Shown here: one piece after another, positions 6,601-13,249 of the stretch
Numbering within the stretch: position 1 is the stretch's first letter
Layout: every line of letters starts with the position of its first letter
Source of the DNA: Dehalococcoidales bacterium
Lineage (GTDB): Bacteria; Chloroflexota; Dehalococcoidia; Dehalococcoidales; JAUXAE01
Assembly (NCBI GenBank): GCA_030620035.1
Contig: JAUXAE010000007.1
Location: 1-18,119, forward strand
Direction of reading: 5' to 3'
DNA: 18,119 nt
Translations under genes and position numbers: made by a program
The notes under the pieces: model-generated
Told to the model about the DNA's origin: nothing
The model's input: the letters and a program-made list of their open reading frames with translations, nothing else
Databases searched by the model: none

Positions 6601-7377
6601 ATGAGCCGGTTTATAGACAGATTAAAACGGGTTTCCCAGGGTGCCGCCCAGCCAATGGGATTTAGGATGGTGTCGTCGGCGGCCAGGCCGAGACTGTTGC
6701 TTGTGGCTCATCTGGTCCAGCCCGGGATTGCTAATATAGCTGATTATGTGGCCGGGGCTGATGCCGGCCTAATATCCATTGCCCGAGCGGGATCTGGGGT
6801 TAAAGCGCTTAAGGAATTGGGCCGGTCTTTGGCTGATATTGTCTGGGGAGGCTGGCTTGGGGACACCAGCCGGGAAGAAATAAAAAGGATTGTGGCCGCT
6901 GGCGGTGATTTTGTTGTTCTGCCGGTGGCCAGCAGCTCTCTGGCTGTCCTTGAGGCTGATGACCTGGGCAAGATTCTGGCGGTAGAGGCCTCGCTAGACG
7001 AAGGCCTGCTTAAGGCGGTTGACCGCTTGCCTGTTGACGCCGTGCTTGTGGTCACTGAGCCGGAGGAGGAGCCGCCCCTTACCTGGCGGCGCCTGATGTC
7101 CTTGCAGCGTTTGGCTGATATACTGGCCAAACCTCTGTTGGTCTCTATCCCATCAGAGGTCACTGCTGATGAGCTTCAGGTCCTATGGGAAACAGGGGTA
7201 GACGGCCTGGTTGTAGAGGTAGAGGCCGGGCAGCCAGCGGCAAGGCTAGGTGAGCTACGGCAGATGATTGATAGGCTGCCCCCGCCGTCAAGAGGCAGGC
7301 GGGGGCACAAAGAGGCCTTGATACCCAGAATTACTGGTGAAGCCGAGCTGGCCACTGAGGAGGAAGACGAGGCCTAG
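6601..7377 (+). CDS. Unknown protein, predicted (beta/alpha)8 barrel
   Basis: The 258-residue protein starts at an ATG preceded by AAGGTGGAGGAT, a good ribosome-binding site. I do not recognise the family. Eight hydrophobic strand-like segments alternate with amphipathic helices: about 31-38 (RLLLVAHL), 56-61, 79-83, 103-109 (DFVVLPV), 125-130, 146-152 (DAVLVVT), 178-184 (PLLVSIP) and 202-207 (GLVVEV). This spacing is what a TIM barrel gives. The C-terminal 30 residues are basic then acidic (PPPSRGRRGHK, then EEEDEA) and probably disordered. There is no signal peptide or membrane segment, so it should be cytoplasmic. It converges with the GuaB3-like gene, and its 5' neighbour is the GNAT gene. 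No catalytic motif can be assigned. Confidence 0.8.
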   Translation: MSRFIDRLKRVSQGAAQPMGFRMVSSAARPRLLLVAHLVQPGIANIADYVAGADAGLISIARAGSGVKALKELGRSLADIVWGGWLGDTSREEIKRIVAAGGDFVVLPVASSSLAVLEADDLGKILAVEASLDEGLLKAVDRLPVDAVLVVTEPEEEPPLTWRRLMSLQRLADILAKPLLVSIPSEVTADELQVLWETGVDGLVVEVEAGQPAARLGELRQMIDRLPPPSRGRRGHKEALIPRITGEAELATEEEDEA

Positions 7378-7380
7378 TTG

Positions 7381-7479
7381 CTACTGGCCCAGGCTGACAA
7401 TTTCGTCAATAAGGCCCCTGGTCTCAATGAGGCGGTATTTATCAATGTCCATTACGCCCAGGGAGACCTTATTTAACAT
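7381..7479 (-). CDS. Possible small protein downstream of the GuaB3-like gene
   Basis: A 32-codon frame runs on the minus strand from the ATG at 7479 to the TAG at 7381. It begins MLNKVSLGVMDIDKYRLIE and ends LIDEIVSLGQ. AGGGG lies about 10 nt before the ATG. It starts 13 nt after the stop of the GuaB3-like gene and ends a few bases before the stop of the converging unknown gene, filling the gap between the two. It has a plausible amphipathic composition but no recognised homologue. It may be a genuine small cistron or chance. Confidence 0.35.
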   Translation of the reverse strand: MLNKVSLGVMDIDKYRLIETRGLIDEIVSLGQ

Positions 7480-7492
7480 CAGAACTACACCC

Positions 7493-8632
7493 CTAGCATT
7501 GTCCAAGCTGCCACGACTTGCCCTCGGTGGTAATGGCCGGGGCGATAACCATCTCAGCCTGGTGCATCTCCCGGATGTTAAGGGCGCCGCAGACGCCCAT
7601 GGCCGTGCGCAGGGCGCCGACCAGGTTTTGGCTGCCGTCGGTAACTGAGGCGGGACCGAACAGGATTTGTTCTAGGCTGCCGCTGGTACCAACCCTTATC
7701 CGGGTGCCTCGGGGCAGTGTCGGGTGGGGATGGGCCATACCCCAGTGGTAGCCCCGCCCCGGGGCTTCCTGGGCCTGGGCCAGAACCGAGCCCAGCATAA
7801 CACCATCAGCGCCGGCGGCCAGGGCCTTGCATAGCTCCCCGCCCTTACGAAAGCCACCATCGGTGATTATGGGCACATAGCGTCCCGTCTCATTAAAATA
7901 GGTCTCTCTGGCGGCGGCACACTCCATGGTGGCCGGTATCTGGGGGACACCTATTCCCAGTACCTCCCTGGTGGTGCAGGCGGCGCCGGGACCGACACCG
8001 ACCAGGACCGCCGAGATGCCGGTTCTCATCAGCTCCAGACAGGCACTGTAGCTGACGCAGTTACCGACAACAACCGGTATGCCTACTAGCTGACAGAGTT
8101 CGCTAAAGATAAGTTTGCGATAGCTTTTAGATATGTGGCGGGTGGTGGTCACTGTTGACTGAACGAAGAATATATCGGCCTGGGCCTGGGCGGCTATCGG
8201 GGCCAAGCGTTTGGCGTTGGCCGGCGTTACCGAGACGGCACAGACGGCACCGGCCTGCTTGATTTTCTGGATGCGTTCACCAATGAGATTTTCCTTTATC
8301 GGCTGCGAGTAGATTTTCTGGAGCAGGGCGGTAACCTCGCTCTGGGGTGCCTGGGCAATCTCGGCCAGTGCCTCTTCGGGATTATCACATCGGGTCTGGA
8401 CCCCTTCCAGGTGGAGTACCGCCAGGCCACCCAGTTTACTCATCTTGATGGCCATGTTAACATCGGTGACGGCATCCATGGCCGCAGCTATAATGGGGAT
8501 GCCAAAGGTAAGGTTGTCTATCTTAAGGTCAATATTGGTCTGGTCCGGGTTGATGGTTACATCCCCGGGGACAATGGCCACTTCATCAAAACCGTAGGCA
8601 CGCCTGAGCGGCTTAAATTGGGGGGTTGTCAT
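7493..8632 (-). CDS. guaB3: IMP dehydrogenase-related protein, GuaB3 family
   Basis: The 379-residue protein is an IMPDH/GMP reductase-type (beta/alpha)8 barrel without the CBS pair seen in classical GuaB. The catalytic loop is VGVGPGAACTTREVLGIGVPQ, with Cys219 as the nucleophile. The phosphate-binding strands IITDGGFRKGGE and ADGVMLGS follow, then the YHWGMAHPHPTLPRGTRI flap region. The early AAAMDAVTDVNMAI segment matches the family substrate site. Length, missing CBS domains and the long EEALAEI…IYSQPIKENLI helix fit the GuaB3 group rather than GMP reductase. If active it would oxidise IMP to XMP in guanine nucleotide synthesis; some GuaB3 proteins have no proven activity. The ATG at 8632 has a strong AAGGAGGAGG. 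It diverges from rsmI. Confidence 0.88.
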   Translation of the reverse strand: MTTPQFKPLRRAYGFDEVAIVPGDVTINPDQTNIDLKIDNLTFGIPIIAAAMDAVTDVNMAIKMSKLGGLAVLHLEGVQTRCDNPEEALAEIAQAPQSEVTALLQKIYSQPIKENLIGERIQKIKQAGAVCAVSVTPANAKRLAPIAAQAQADIFFVQSTVTTTRHISKSYRKLIFSELCQLVGIPVVVGNCVSYSACLELMRTGISAVLVGVGPGAACTTREVLGIGVPQIPATMECAAARETYFNETGRYVPIITDGGFRKGGELCKALAAGADGVMLGSVLAQAQEAPGRGYHWGMAHPHPTLPRGTRIRVGTSGSLEQILFGPASVTDGSQNLVGALRTAMGVCGALNIREMHQAEMVIAPAITTEGKSWQLGQC

Positions 8633-8653
8633 TAACCTCCTCCTTAAAGGGCA

Positions 8654-8682
8654 ACTATAGCAAAGGCGGCCCTGCCAGTCAA
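8654..8682 (-). promoter_or_regulatory. Promoter of the GuaB3-like gene
   Basis: On the minus strand TTGACT (8677-8682) and TATAGT (8654-8659) are separated by exactly 17 nt. The predicted +1 is near 8647, which gives a leader of about 15 nt carrying AAGGAGGAGG. Confidence 0.65.
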
Positions 8683-8684
8683 GG

Positions 8685-8713
8685 TGGACTATTGACTAGC
8701 TATGGGTTATAAT
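8685..8713 (+). promoter_or_regulatory. Promoter of rsmI
   Basis: TGGACT (8685-8690) and a perfect TATAAT (8708-8713) are 17 nt apart. The expected +1 is about 8720, only 10 nt before the rsmI ATG. Its -35 lies 2 bp from the -35 of the opposing promoter. Confidence 0.6.
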
Positions 8714-8729
8714 AGCTGGTCGGAAAATA

Positions 8730-9545
8730 ATGCCTACCCTTTATGTTGTGGCCACCCCCATTGGTAACCTAGAGGATATCTCCCTGCGGGCCCTTAGAAC
8801 CCTGCGCGAGGTCAGGCTCATTGCCGCTGAGGATACCCGCCGCACCAGACGGCTGCTTAACGCCTATAATATCAAGGCTCGGCTGACCAGCTACCATGAA
8901 CGAAACAAGTGGACCAAGCTGGATTATATCCTGGCCTGTCTGGAAAAGGATGATGTCGCCCTGGTCTCTGATGCCGGCATGCCCGGCATATCAGACCCGG
9001 GCTATGAGCTTATTTTGGCCACAAGTAAGCGGGGCATTCCAGTGGTGCCCATTCCCGGCCCTTCAGCGGTTATCACGGCGCTGGCCGTCTCCGGGCTGCC
9101 CACCGACAGGTTTATCTATGTTGGCTTTCTGCCCCGCAAGGCCGGTGAGCGGCAGCGTCTTCTGGAATCGGTGGCCGGTGAAGCCGGCACCATTATCGTC
9201 CTGGAGACGCCCCATCGGCTAAGGGCAGCCCTGGGTGATATTCGACTGGTGCTTGGCGACCGGAGGATAGCTATCTGTCGCCAGCTTACCAAGCTCCATG
9301 AAGAGGTCTTCCGGGGGCTGGTTAGCCAGGCCCTTGAGTACTTCACCCAGCCCAGGGGTGAGTTTGTCCTGGTCATTGAGGGTAAGGGAAGCCGGGAAAA
9401 GCGGCAGCTGACCCAGGATGTTGAGATGAAGCTGCACAGTATGCGTCAGGCCGGGGTAACGGCCAGGGAGGCCGTGGCCGGTTTGGCCCGGGAGACCGGC
9501 CTATCAAAGAAAGAGCTGTATCGGGCTTGGCTCAGGTTATCCTGA
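8730..9545 (+). CDS. rsmI: 16S rRNA (cytidine1402-2'-O)-methyltransferase RsmI
   Basis: RsmI uses S-adenosylmethionine to methylate the ribose 2'-OH of C1402 in the ribosomal decoding centre. The 271-residue protein is a tetrapyrrole-methylase fold. It has the diagnostic TPIGNLEDIS (9-18), AAEDTRRTRRLL (32-43), SDAGMPGISDPG (80-91), PGPSAVITAL (109-118) and YVGFLPRK (130-137). The C-terminal helical domain ends with KKELYRAWLRL, also typical. The leader is short and lacks a clear Shine-Dalgarno. It leads a plus-strand run with the small Cys4 protein, metG and a polyprenyl synthase, so the operon mixes translation and lipid functions. Confidence 0.97.
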   Translation: MPTLYVVATPIGNLEDISLRALRTLREVRLIAAEDTRRTRRLLNAYNIKARLTSYHERNKWTKLDYILACLEKDDVALVSDAGMPGISDPGYELILATSKRGIPVVPIPGPSAVITALAVSGLPTDRFIYVGFLPRKAGERQRLLESVAGEAGTIIVLETPHRLRAALGDIRLVLGDRRIAICRQLTKLHEEVFRGLVSQALEYFTQPRGEFVLVIEGKGSREKRQLTQDVEMKLHSMRQAGVTAREAVAGLARETGLSKKELYRAWLRLS

Positions 9546-9556
9546 GGCCTTATAAT
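9527..9556 (+). promoter_or_regulatory. Candidate internal promoter before the Cys4 protein and metG
   Basis: TTGGCT (9527-9532, inside the end of rsmI) is followed after 18 nt by a perfect TATAAT (9551-9556). The +1 would be near 9563, just before the AGGAG ribosome site of the small protein. Confidence 0.4.
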
Positions 9557-9578
9557 AGTAAAGATTTAGGAGCTAGCT

Positions 9579-9806
9579 ATGAGACGAGGTTGTATCTCTT
9601 CAGGCGAGGTTAAGTGTGATGCCTGCCAGCACCTTATCCCCTACCCTGAGCGCTATCTGGCGGTTGATGAAGAGGACGGCGTTGAGGTGGACAAGGGTAA
9701 GACGGTGCGCTACTGCGTTGAATGTGCCCTGAAGAAGGGTTATGCCCACTATAAAGAGGAGAAGGGCCAGAGAATACTGACCTTCTTCCTGGAACCCGAA
9801 TATTAG
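9579..9806 (+). CDS. Small Cys4 putative zinc-binding protein
   Basis: The 75-residue protein starts at an ATG with TTAGGAGC 8 nt upstream. Two CxxC pairs, Cys13/Cys16 (CDAC) and Cys46/Cys49 (CVEC), are 30 residues apart, a zinc-ribbon or treble-clef arrangement. The linker contains an acidic VDEEDGVEVDKG segment, and the C-terminal part is charged and ends in LTFFLEPEY. It stops 2 nt before metG, so the two are almost surely co-translated. The partner or target is unknown. Binding to RNA, a tRNA synthetase or a ribosomal component is a guess from the neighbourhood only. Confidence 0.8.
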   Translation: MRRGCISSGEVKCDACQHLIPYPERYLAVDEEDGVEVDKGKTVRYCVECALKKGYAHYKEEKGQRILTFFLEPEY

Positions 9807-9808
9807 CT

Positions 9809-11494
9809 ATGAGTGAGAGGATTTTTATTGGTGTTGCCTGGCCCTATGCCAATGGCCCGCTGCATCTGGGCCATATCGCCGGTGCCTACCTGCCGCCGGA
9901 CATATTCGCCCGCTACCACCGGGCCAAGGGTAATGAGGTATTGATGGTATCGGGTTCCGACCAGCACGGCACGCCCATTACCATCAGGGCGGAGCAGGAG
10001 GGCAAGTCACCGGCCGAGATAGTCGCCGGCTACCACCAGCAGTTCCTGGAGTCATGGCGGCGGTTGGGCATTTCCTTTGACCTGTACACCACTACCGGCA
10101 CCGCCAACCATGCTCAGGTTGCCCAGGACCTCTTCCTTAACCTGCTGGGTAAGGGCTATATCTATAGGGACACCGTAAAACAGCCATACTGCCCTAACTG
10201 CCGCCGGTTTCTACCTGACCGCTATGTTGAGGGCACCTGCCCCCACTGTGACTTTGCTGAGGCACGTGGTGACCAGTGTGACCAGTGCGGTAAACCGTTA
10301 AACGCGGCTGAGCTTGTTAGTCCCCGCTGCCGCGTCTGCGGGACGAGGCCACAGTTTAGGGATTCGGAACATTTTTTCCTAAAGCTTACTGCCTTTAGGG
10401 ACCGGCTTTTGGCCTGGGTACTCAAGCAGCACCACTGGCGGCCCAATGTGCTTAACTTTACTCGGCGCTACCTGGAGGAGGGCCTAAAAGATAGGGCCAT
10501 CACCCGTGACATAGACTGGGGAATACCCCTGCCCCTAGAGGGCTATCAGGGCAAGCGTCTCTATGTCTGGTTTGAGGCCGTCATCGGTTACCTGTCGGCT
10601 TCAAAGGAGTGGGCCAAGAAGATTGGTGATGATGAGAAATGGCGCCTTTTCTGGCAGGGGGAGGCCAAGAGCTACTATTTTCTCGGCAAGGATAACATCC
10701 CCTTTCACACCATTATCTGGCCGGCCATGCTGATGGGCTACGGCGGGCTTAATCTGCCCTATGACGTGCCGGCTAATGAGTACCTGACCATTGAGGGCAG
10801 TAAGCTTTCCTCAAGCCGTAACTGGGCGGTGTGGCTGCCTGATTACCTGGCCCGCTATGACCCTGACCCGTTGCGCTACCTGTTGTCCATCAATATGCCC
10901 GAGACGGGGGATACCGATTTTTCCTGGCGGGAGTTTGTCCGCCGCAACAATGATGAGCTGGTGGCCACCTACGGCAACCGGGCTCAGCGGGTGCTTACCT
11001 TTGTCTCCCGTCACTTTGACGGCCGGGTGCCAACCTGCGAAGATTTGGGTGTCGAGGATAATCGAGAGAGCAAGAATACCCAACCTACCCAATTAGAGGC
11101 GAGTTGTTACGCTATTCTTAATGATGTGGACAGGCTTCTTTCTCAATGCAAATTTAAACTGGCGATAAAAATGATAATGACCGTTGCTCAGGAAGCAAAC
11201 CGCTTTTTAGAGGAGACTTCCCCTTGGAAGGTAATTAAAGAAGATAGACCAGCGGCCGCTCGTTCACTATACCAGGCACTTAAAATAATTACCCAGCTAA
11301 AAACAATGCTGTATCCCTTCTTACCCTTTAGCTCTCAGAAGTTACACGAGTATCTCGGTTTTGAGGGTAATATAGAAGATTACGGCTGGCAGTGGCAAGA
11401 ATTGCCACCGGGGCAAAGGTTGCTTCCCCCTGAACCCTTATTTAAGAAGCTTGACGAAAGTCTAGTCGCCGAGGAGACCAGCCGCCTGGGCTGA
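9809..11494 (+). CDS. metG: Methionyl-tRNA synthetase
   Basis: MetG is a class I synthetase that charges tRNA-Met. The 561 residues contain the HIGH-type motif as HLGH (19-22, in WPYANGPLHLGH), the zinc knuckles CPNC (from Cys128) and CDQC/CRVC in the connective peptide, the WFEAVIGYLSA region, and the KMSKS motif as KLSSS (332-336). The C-terminal part is the alpha-helical anticodon-binding domain. No EMAP/Trbp111-like extension is present. The gene starts 2 nt after the Cys4 protein and ends 12 nt before the polyprenyl synthase. From about 11045 to 11455 the GC content falls to about 44%, against about 60% in the preceding part, with AT-rich codons confined to the anticodon-binding domain. 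Confidence 0.97.
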   Translation: MSERIFIGVAWPYANGPLHLGHIAGAYLPPDIFARYHRAKGNEVLMVSGSDQHGTPITIRAEQEGKSPAEIVAGYHQQFLESWRRLGISFDLYTTTGTANHAQVAQDLFLNLLGKGYIYRDTVKQPYCPNCRRFLPDRYVEGTCPHCDFAEARGDQCDQCGKPLNAAELVSPRCRVCGTRPQFRDSEHFFLKLTAFRDRLLAWVLKQHHWRPNVLNFTRRYLEEGLKDRAITRDIDWGIPLPLEGYQGKRLYVWFEAVIGYLSASKEWAKKIGDDEKWRLFWQGEAKSYYFLGKDNIPFHTIIWPAMLMGYGGLNLPYDVPANEYLTIEGSKLSSSRNWAVWLPDYLARYDPDPLRYLLSINMPETGDTDFSWREFVRRNNDELVATYGNRAQRVLTFVSRHFDGRVPTCEDLGVEDNRESKNTQPTQLEASCYAILNDVDRLLSQCKFKLAIKMIMTVAQEANRFLEETSPWKVIKEDRPAAARSLYQALKIITQLKTMLYPFLPFSSQKLHEYLGFEGNIEDYGWQWQELPPGQRLLPPEPLFKKLDESLVAEETSRLG

Positions 11495-11506
11495 CGGAGG
11501 GATATA

Positions 11507-12478
11507 TTGCAGTTAAGCGAAATCTATGAGCCGGTTAAAGATGGCCTGGTCCAGGTAGAAGAGCAGTTTAATTTGCTGGTAGAGGGCAAGCGTGATACCT
11601 TCCCTGAGCTCCATCAGATGCTAAGACATGTCCTGGTCGGGGGCAAGGTGGTTCGCCCGGCGCTTACCCTGCTGGCCGGTCGTTGTTACCACTATGACCT
11701 TAGCCGGCTGCTACCCATGGCCACTGCCAGTGAGCTGTTGCATATTGCCACCCTGGTTCATGATGACGCCATTGATGAGGCCGACACCCGCCGCGGGCGG
11801 GCGACGGTCAACAAACTCTGGGGTACGGATAAGGCGGTACTTCTCGGTGACTACCTCTTTGCCCGGGCCGGCGAGTTTGCCGCGGCTACCGAGAATATAG
11901 CTGTGGTCAGGCTCTTCTCCCGGACCCTGCAGATTATTTCCAGCGGTGAGTTAAAGCAGGCCTCCAGTGCCTTTAGCCTCAAGCAGTCATTTGACCAGTA
12001 CCTGGAGCGCATTGCCGGTAAGACCGCCTCCCTGATGGTTATGGCTACCGAGTCAGGGGCTATTTTGGGCCAGGCACCGCCACAGGGGGTCCAGGGCCTT
12101 AGAGATTATGGCTATAACCTGGGCCTGGCTTTTCAGATAGTGGATGATATCCTGGACTTTGTCGGCGACGAGCGTGAGTTGGGCAAACCGGTAGGCTCAG
12201 ACCTGGCCCAGGGCACCATCACCCTGCCCTCACTGCTGCTGCTTGAGCGCCAGCCCAGGGATAACCCGATAGAGAAGATATTCCGCAATCAGGATAAGCA
12301 GGAGAACATCAGGCTGGCCCTAGATATGGTTCGTAACTCATCAATCATTGAGGAATGCTATTCTATGGCCGCTGATTATTCGGTTAGGGCTGCCGGGCAC
12401 TTGAAGCAGTTACCTGAGAGCCAGGCTCGGCGCTGCCTGCGGGCGCTGGCCGACTACATCGTTAAGCGGAATAAATAG
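11507..12478 (+). CDS. trans-Polyprenyl diphosphate synthase
   Basis: The 323-residue protein starts at a TTG at 11507, supported by GGAGG 7 nt upstream; there is no better ATG. It condenses isopentenyl diphosphate with an allylic diphosphate. The two aspartate-rich motifs are DDAIDEADTRRG (first motif 86-90) and DDILD (213-217), with GGKVVRPAL near residues 45-53 and GDYLFARA at 114-121. Residue 5 before the first motif is Leu81 (in HIATLVHDD: A81-T82-L83 region), and small residues there would permit a long chain, so a quinone side-chain or long-chain lipid product is more likely than farnesyl, but the chain length cannot be fixed from sequence alone. It ends the rsmI-metG run and converges with the QueG-like gene. 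Confidence 0.92.
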   Translation: MQLSEIYEPVKDGLVQVEEQFNLLVEGKRDTFPELHQMLRHVLVGGKVVRPALTLLAGRCYHYDLSRLLPMATASELLHIATLVHDDAIDEADTRRGRATVNKLWGTDKAVLLGDYLFARAGEFAAATENIAVVRLFSRTLQIISSGELKQASSAFSLKQSFDQYLERIAGKTASLMVMATESGAILGQAPPQGVQGLRDYGYNLGLAFQIVDDILDFVGDERELGKPVGSDLAQGTITLPSLLLLERQPRDNPIEKIFRNQDKQENIRLALDMVRNSSIIEECYSMAADYSVRAAGHLKQLPESQARRCLRALADYIVKRNK

Positions 12479-12515
12479 ACCTGGGCACTTCAGCTAGATG
12501 GTGGCGAGCCTAACC

Positions 12516-13217
12516 CTAAGACATCTTACCTACAGGACAGACCTTCAAACACTCGGCGCAGTTTCCTGAGGCATTAAGATAGGTACTGCAAGCATACTTA
12601 TCTATGCTGTAGGTTTCACTTCCTTGGGGTTTCGTTATCGCCGTCACCGGGCATATCTTGATACAGACGCCATCACATTTTGCACAAGGTAACTCATCGG
12701 ACGAAGGGGCTGAAGGTTTCAGGAGGGCGTCAGTTATAACGCAGGCCAGGCGTACTCTGGGACCGTACTCAGGTGTTATCAACATACTGTGCCAGCCGAG
12801 GACACCTAGTCCGGCCGCTTGGGCGGCATGATCATAGGAGAGGGGGCTTTCCAGGAATCTGGCTTCATAGGGGCTGCCGCAAGTGGGTAACGGCAGTCCT
12901 TTGAAACCAAGGCTGTGCAACCTTTTCACCATTTTGTAGGCTTCCCAGTCCAGATGGCCGCCTATTATCTCAGAATTGCGGTTGTAGAGGTCACGTAGTG
13001 CCATTTCTCCTACTAGCACTTTGGGTGTTAGGTGTTTTACCACTTCGGGGAATATCTCTTGGGCTAGCACAACAATTGACTCTGCTCCTGGAAGCAGATT
13101 CTGGACCTTAGGCCATAAGGGGGTATCCCTCCAGTCGTCCAATCGGACTACCCCGATCTTGTCTGTCTCTATATCCTCAAAAAGATGACCTAGTTCTGCG
13201 GCTGTCGCCTTTGCCAT
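12516..13217 (-). CDS. Short QueG/RdhA-like 4Fe-4S double-cluster protein
   Basis: The 233-residue protein carries two ferredoxin-type clusters near its C-terminus: Cys178-x2-Cys181-x3-Cys185-x3-Cys189-Pro and Cys210-x9-Cys220-x2-Cys223-x3-Cys227-Pro. Before them lies AAQAAGLGVLGWHSMLITPE, then YGPRVRLACVITDA (to about residue 164). That block is shared by epoxyqueuosine reductase QueG and reductive dehalogenases, both cobalamin-dependent. The protein is much shorter than QueG (about 350-380 residues). It has no Tat signal and no C-terminal HEAT domain, so it is not a standard member of either. Its ATG at 13217 has AGAGG about 11 nt upstream. It follows ftsH by 32 nt on the same strand and is probably cotranscribed. 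It is likely a cytoplasmic electron-transfer protein with an unknown substrate. Confidence 0.8.
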   Translation of the reverse strand: MAKATAAELGHLFEDIETDKIGVVRLDDWRDTPLWPKVQNLLPGAESIVVLAQEIFPEVVKHLTPKVLVGEMALRDLYNRNSEIIGGHLDWEAYKMVKRLHSLGFKGLPLPTCGSPYEARFLESPLSYDHAAQAAGLGVLGWHSMLITPEYGPRVRLACVITDALLKPSAPSSDELPCAKCDGVCIKICPVTAITKPQGSETYSIDKYACSTYLNASGNCAECLKVCPVGKMS

Positions 13218-13249
13218 AGATGTCGTAACCTCTGTGAAGACTCAGATTT

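Noticed and set aside
12516..13217. Reading this gene as a reductive dehalogenase.
   Set aside because: It lacks a Tat signal, a neighbouring membrane anchor gene (rdhB) and about half the usual length. Only the iron-sulfur core is shared.
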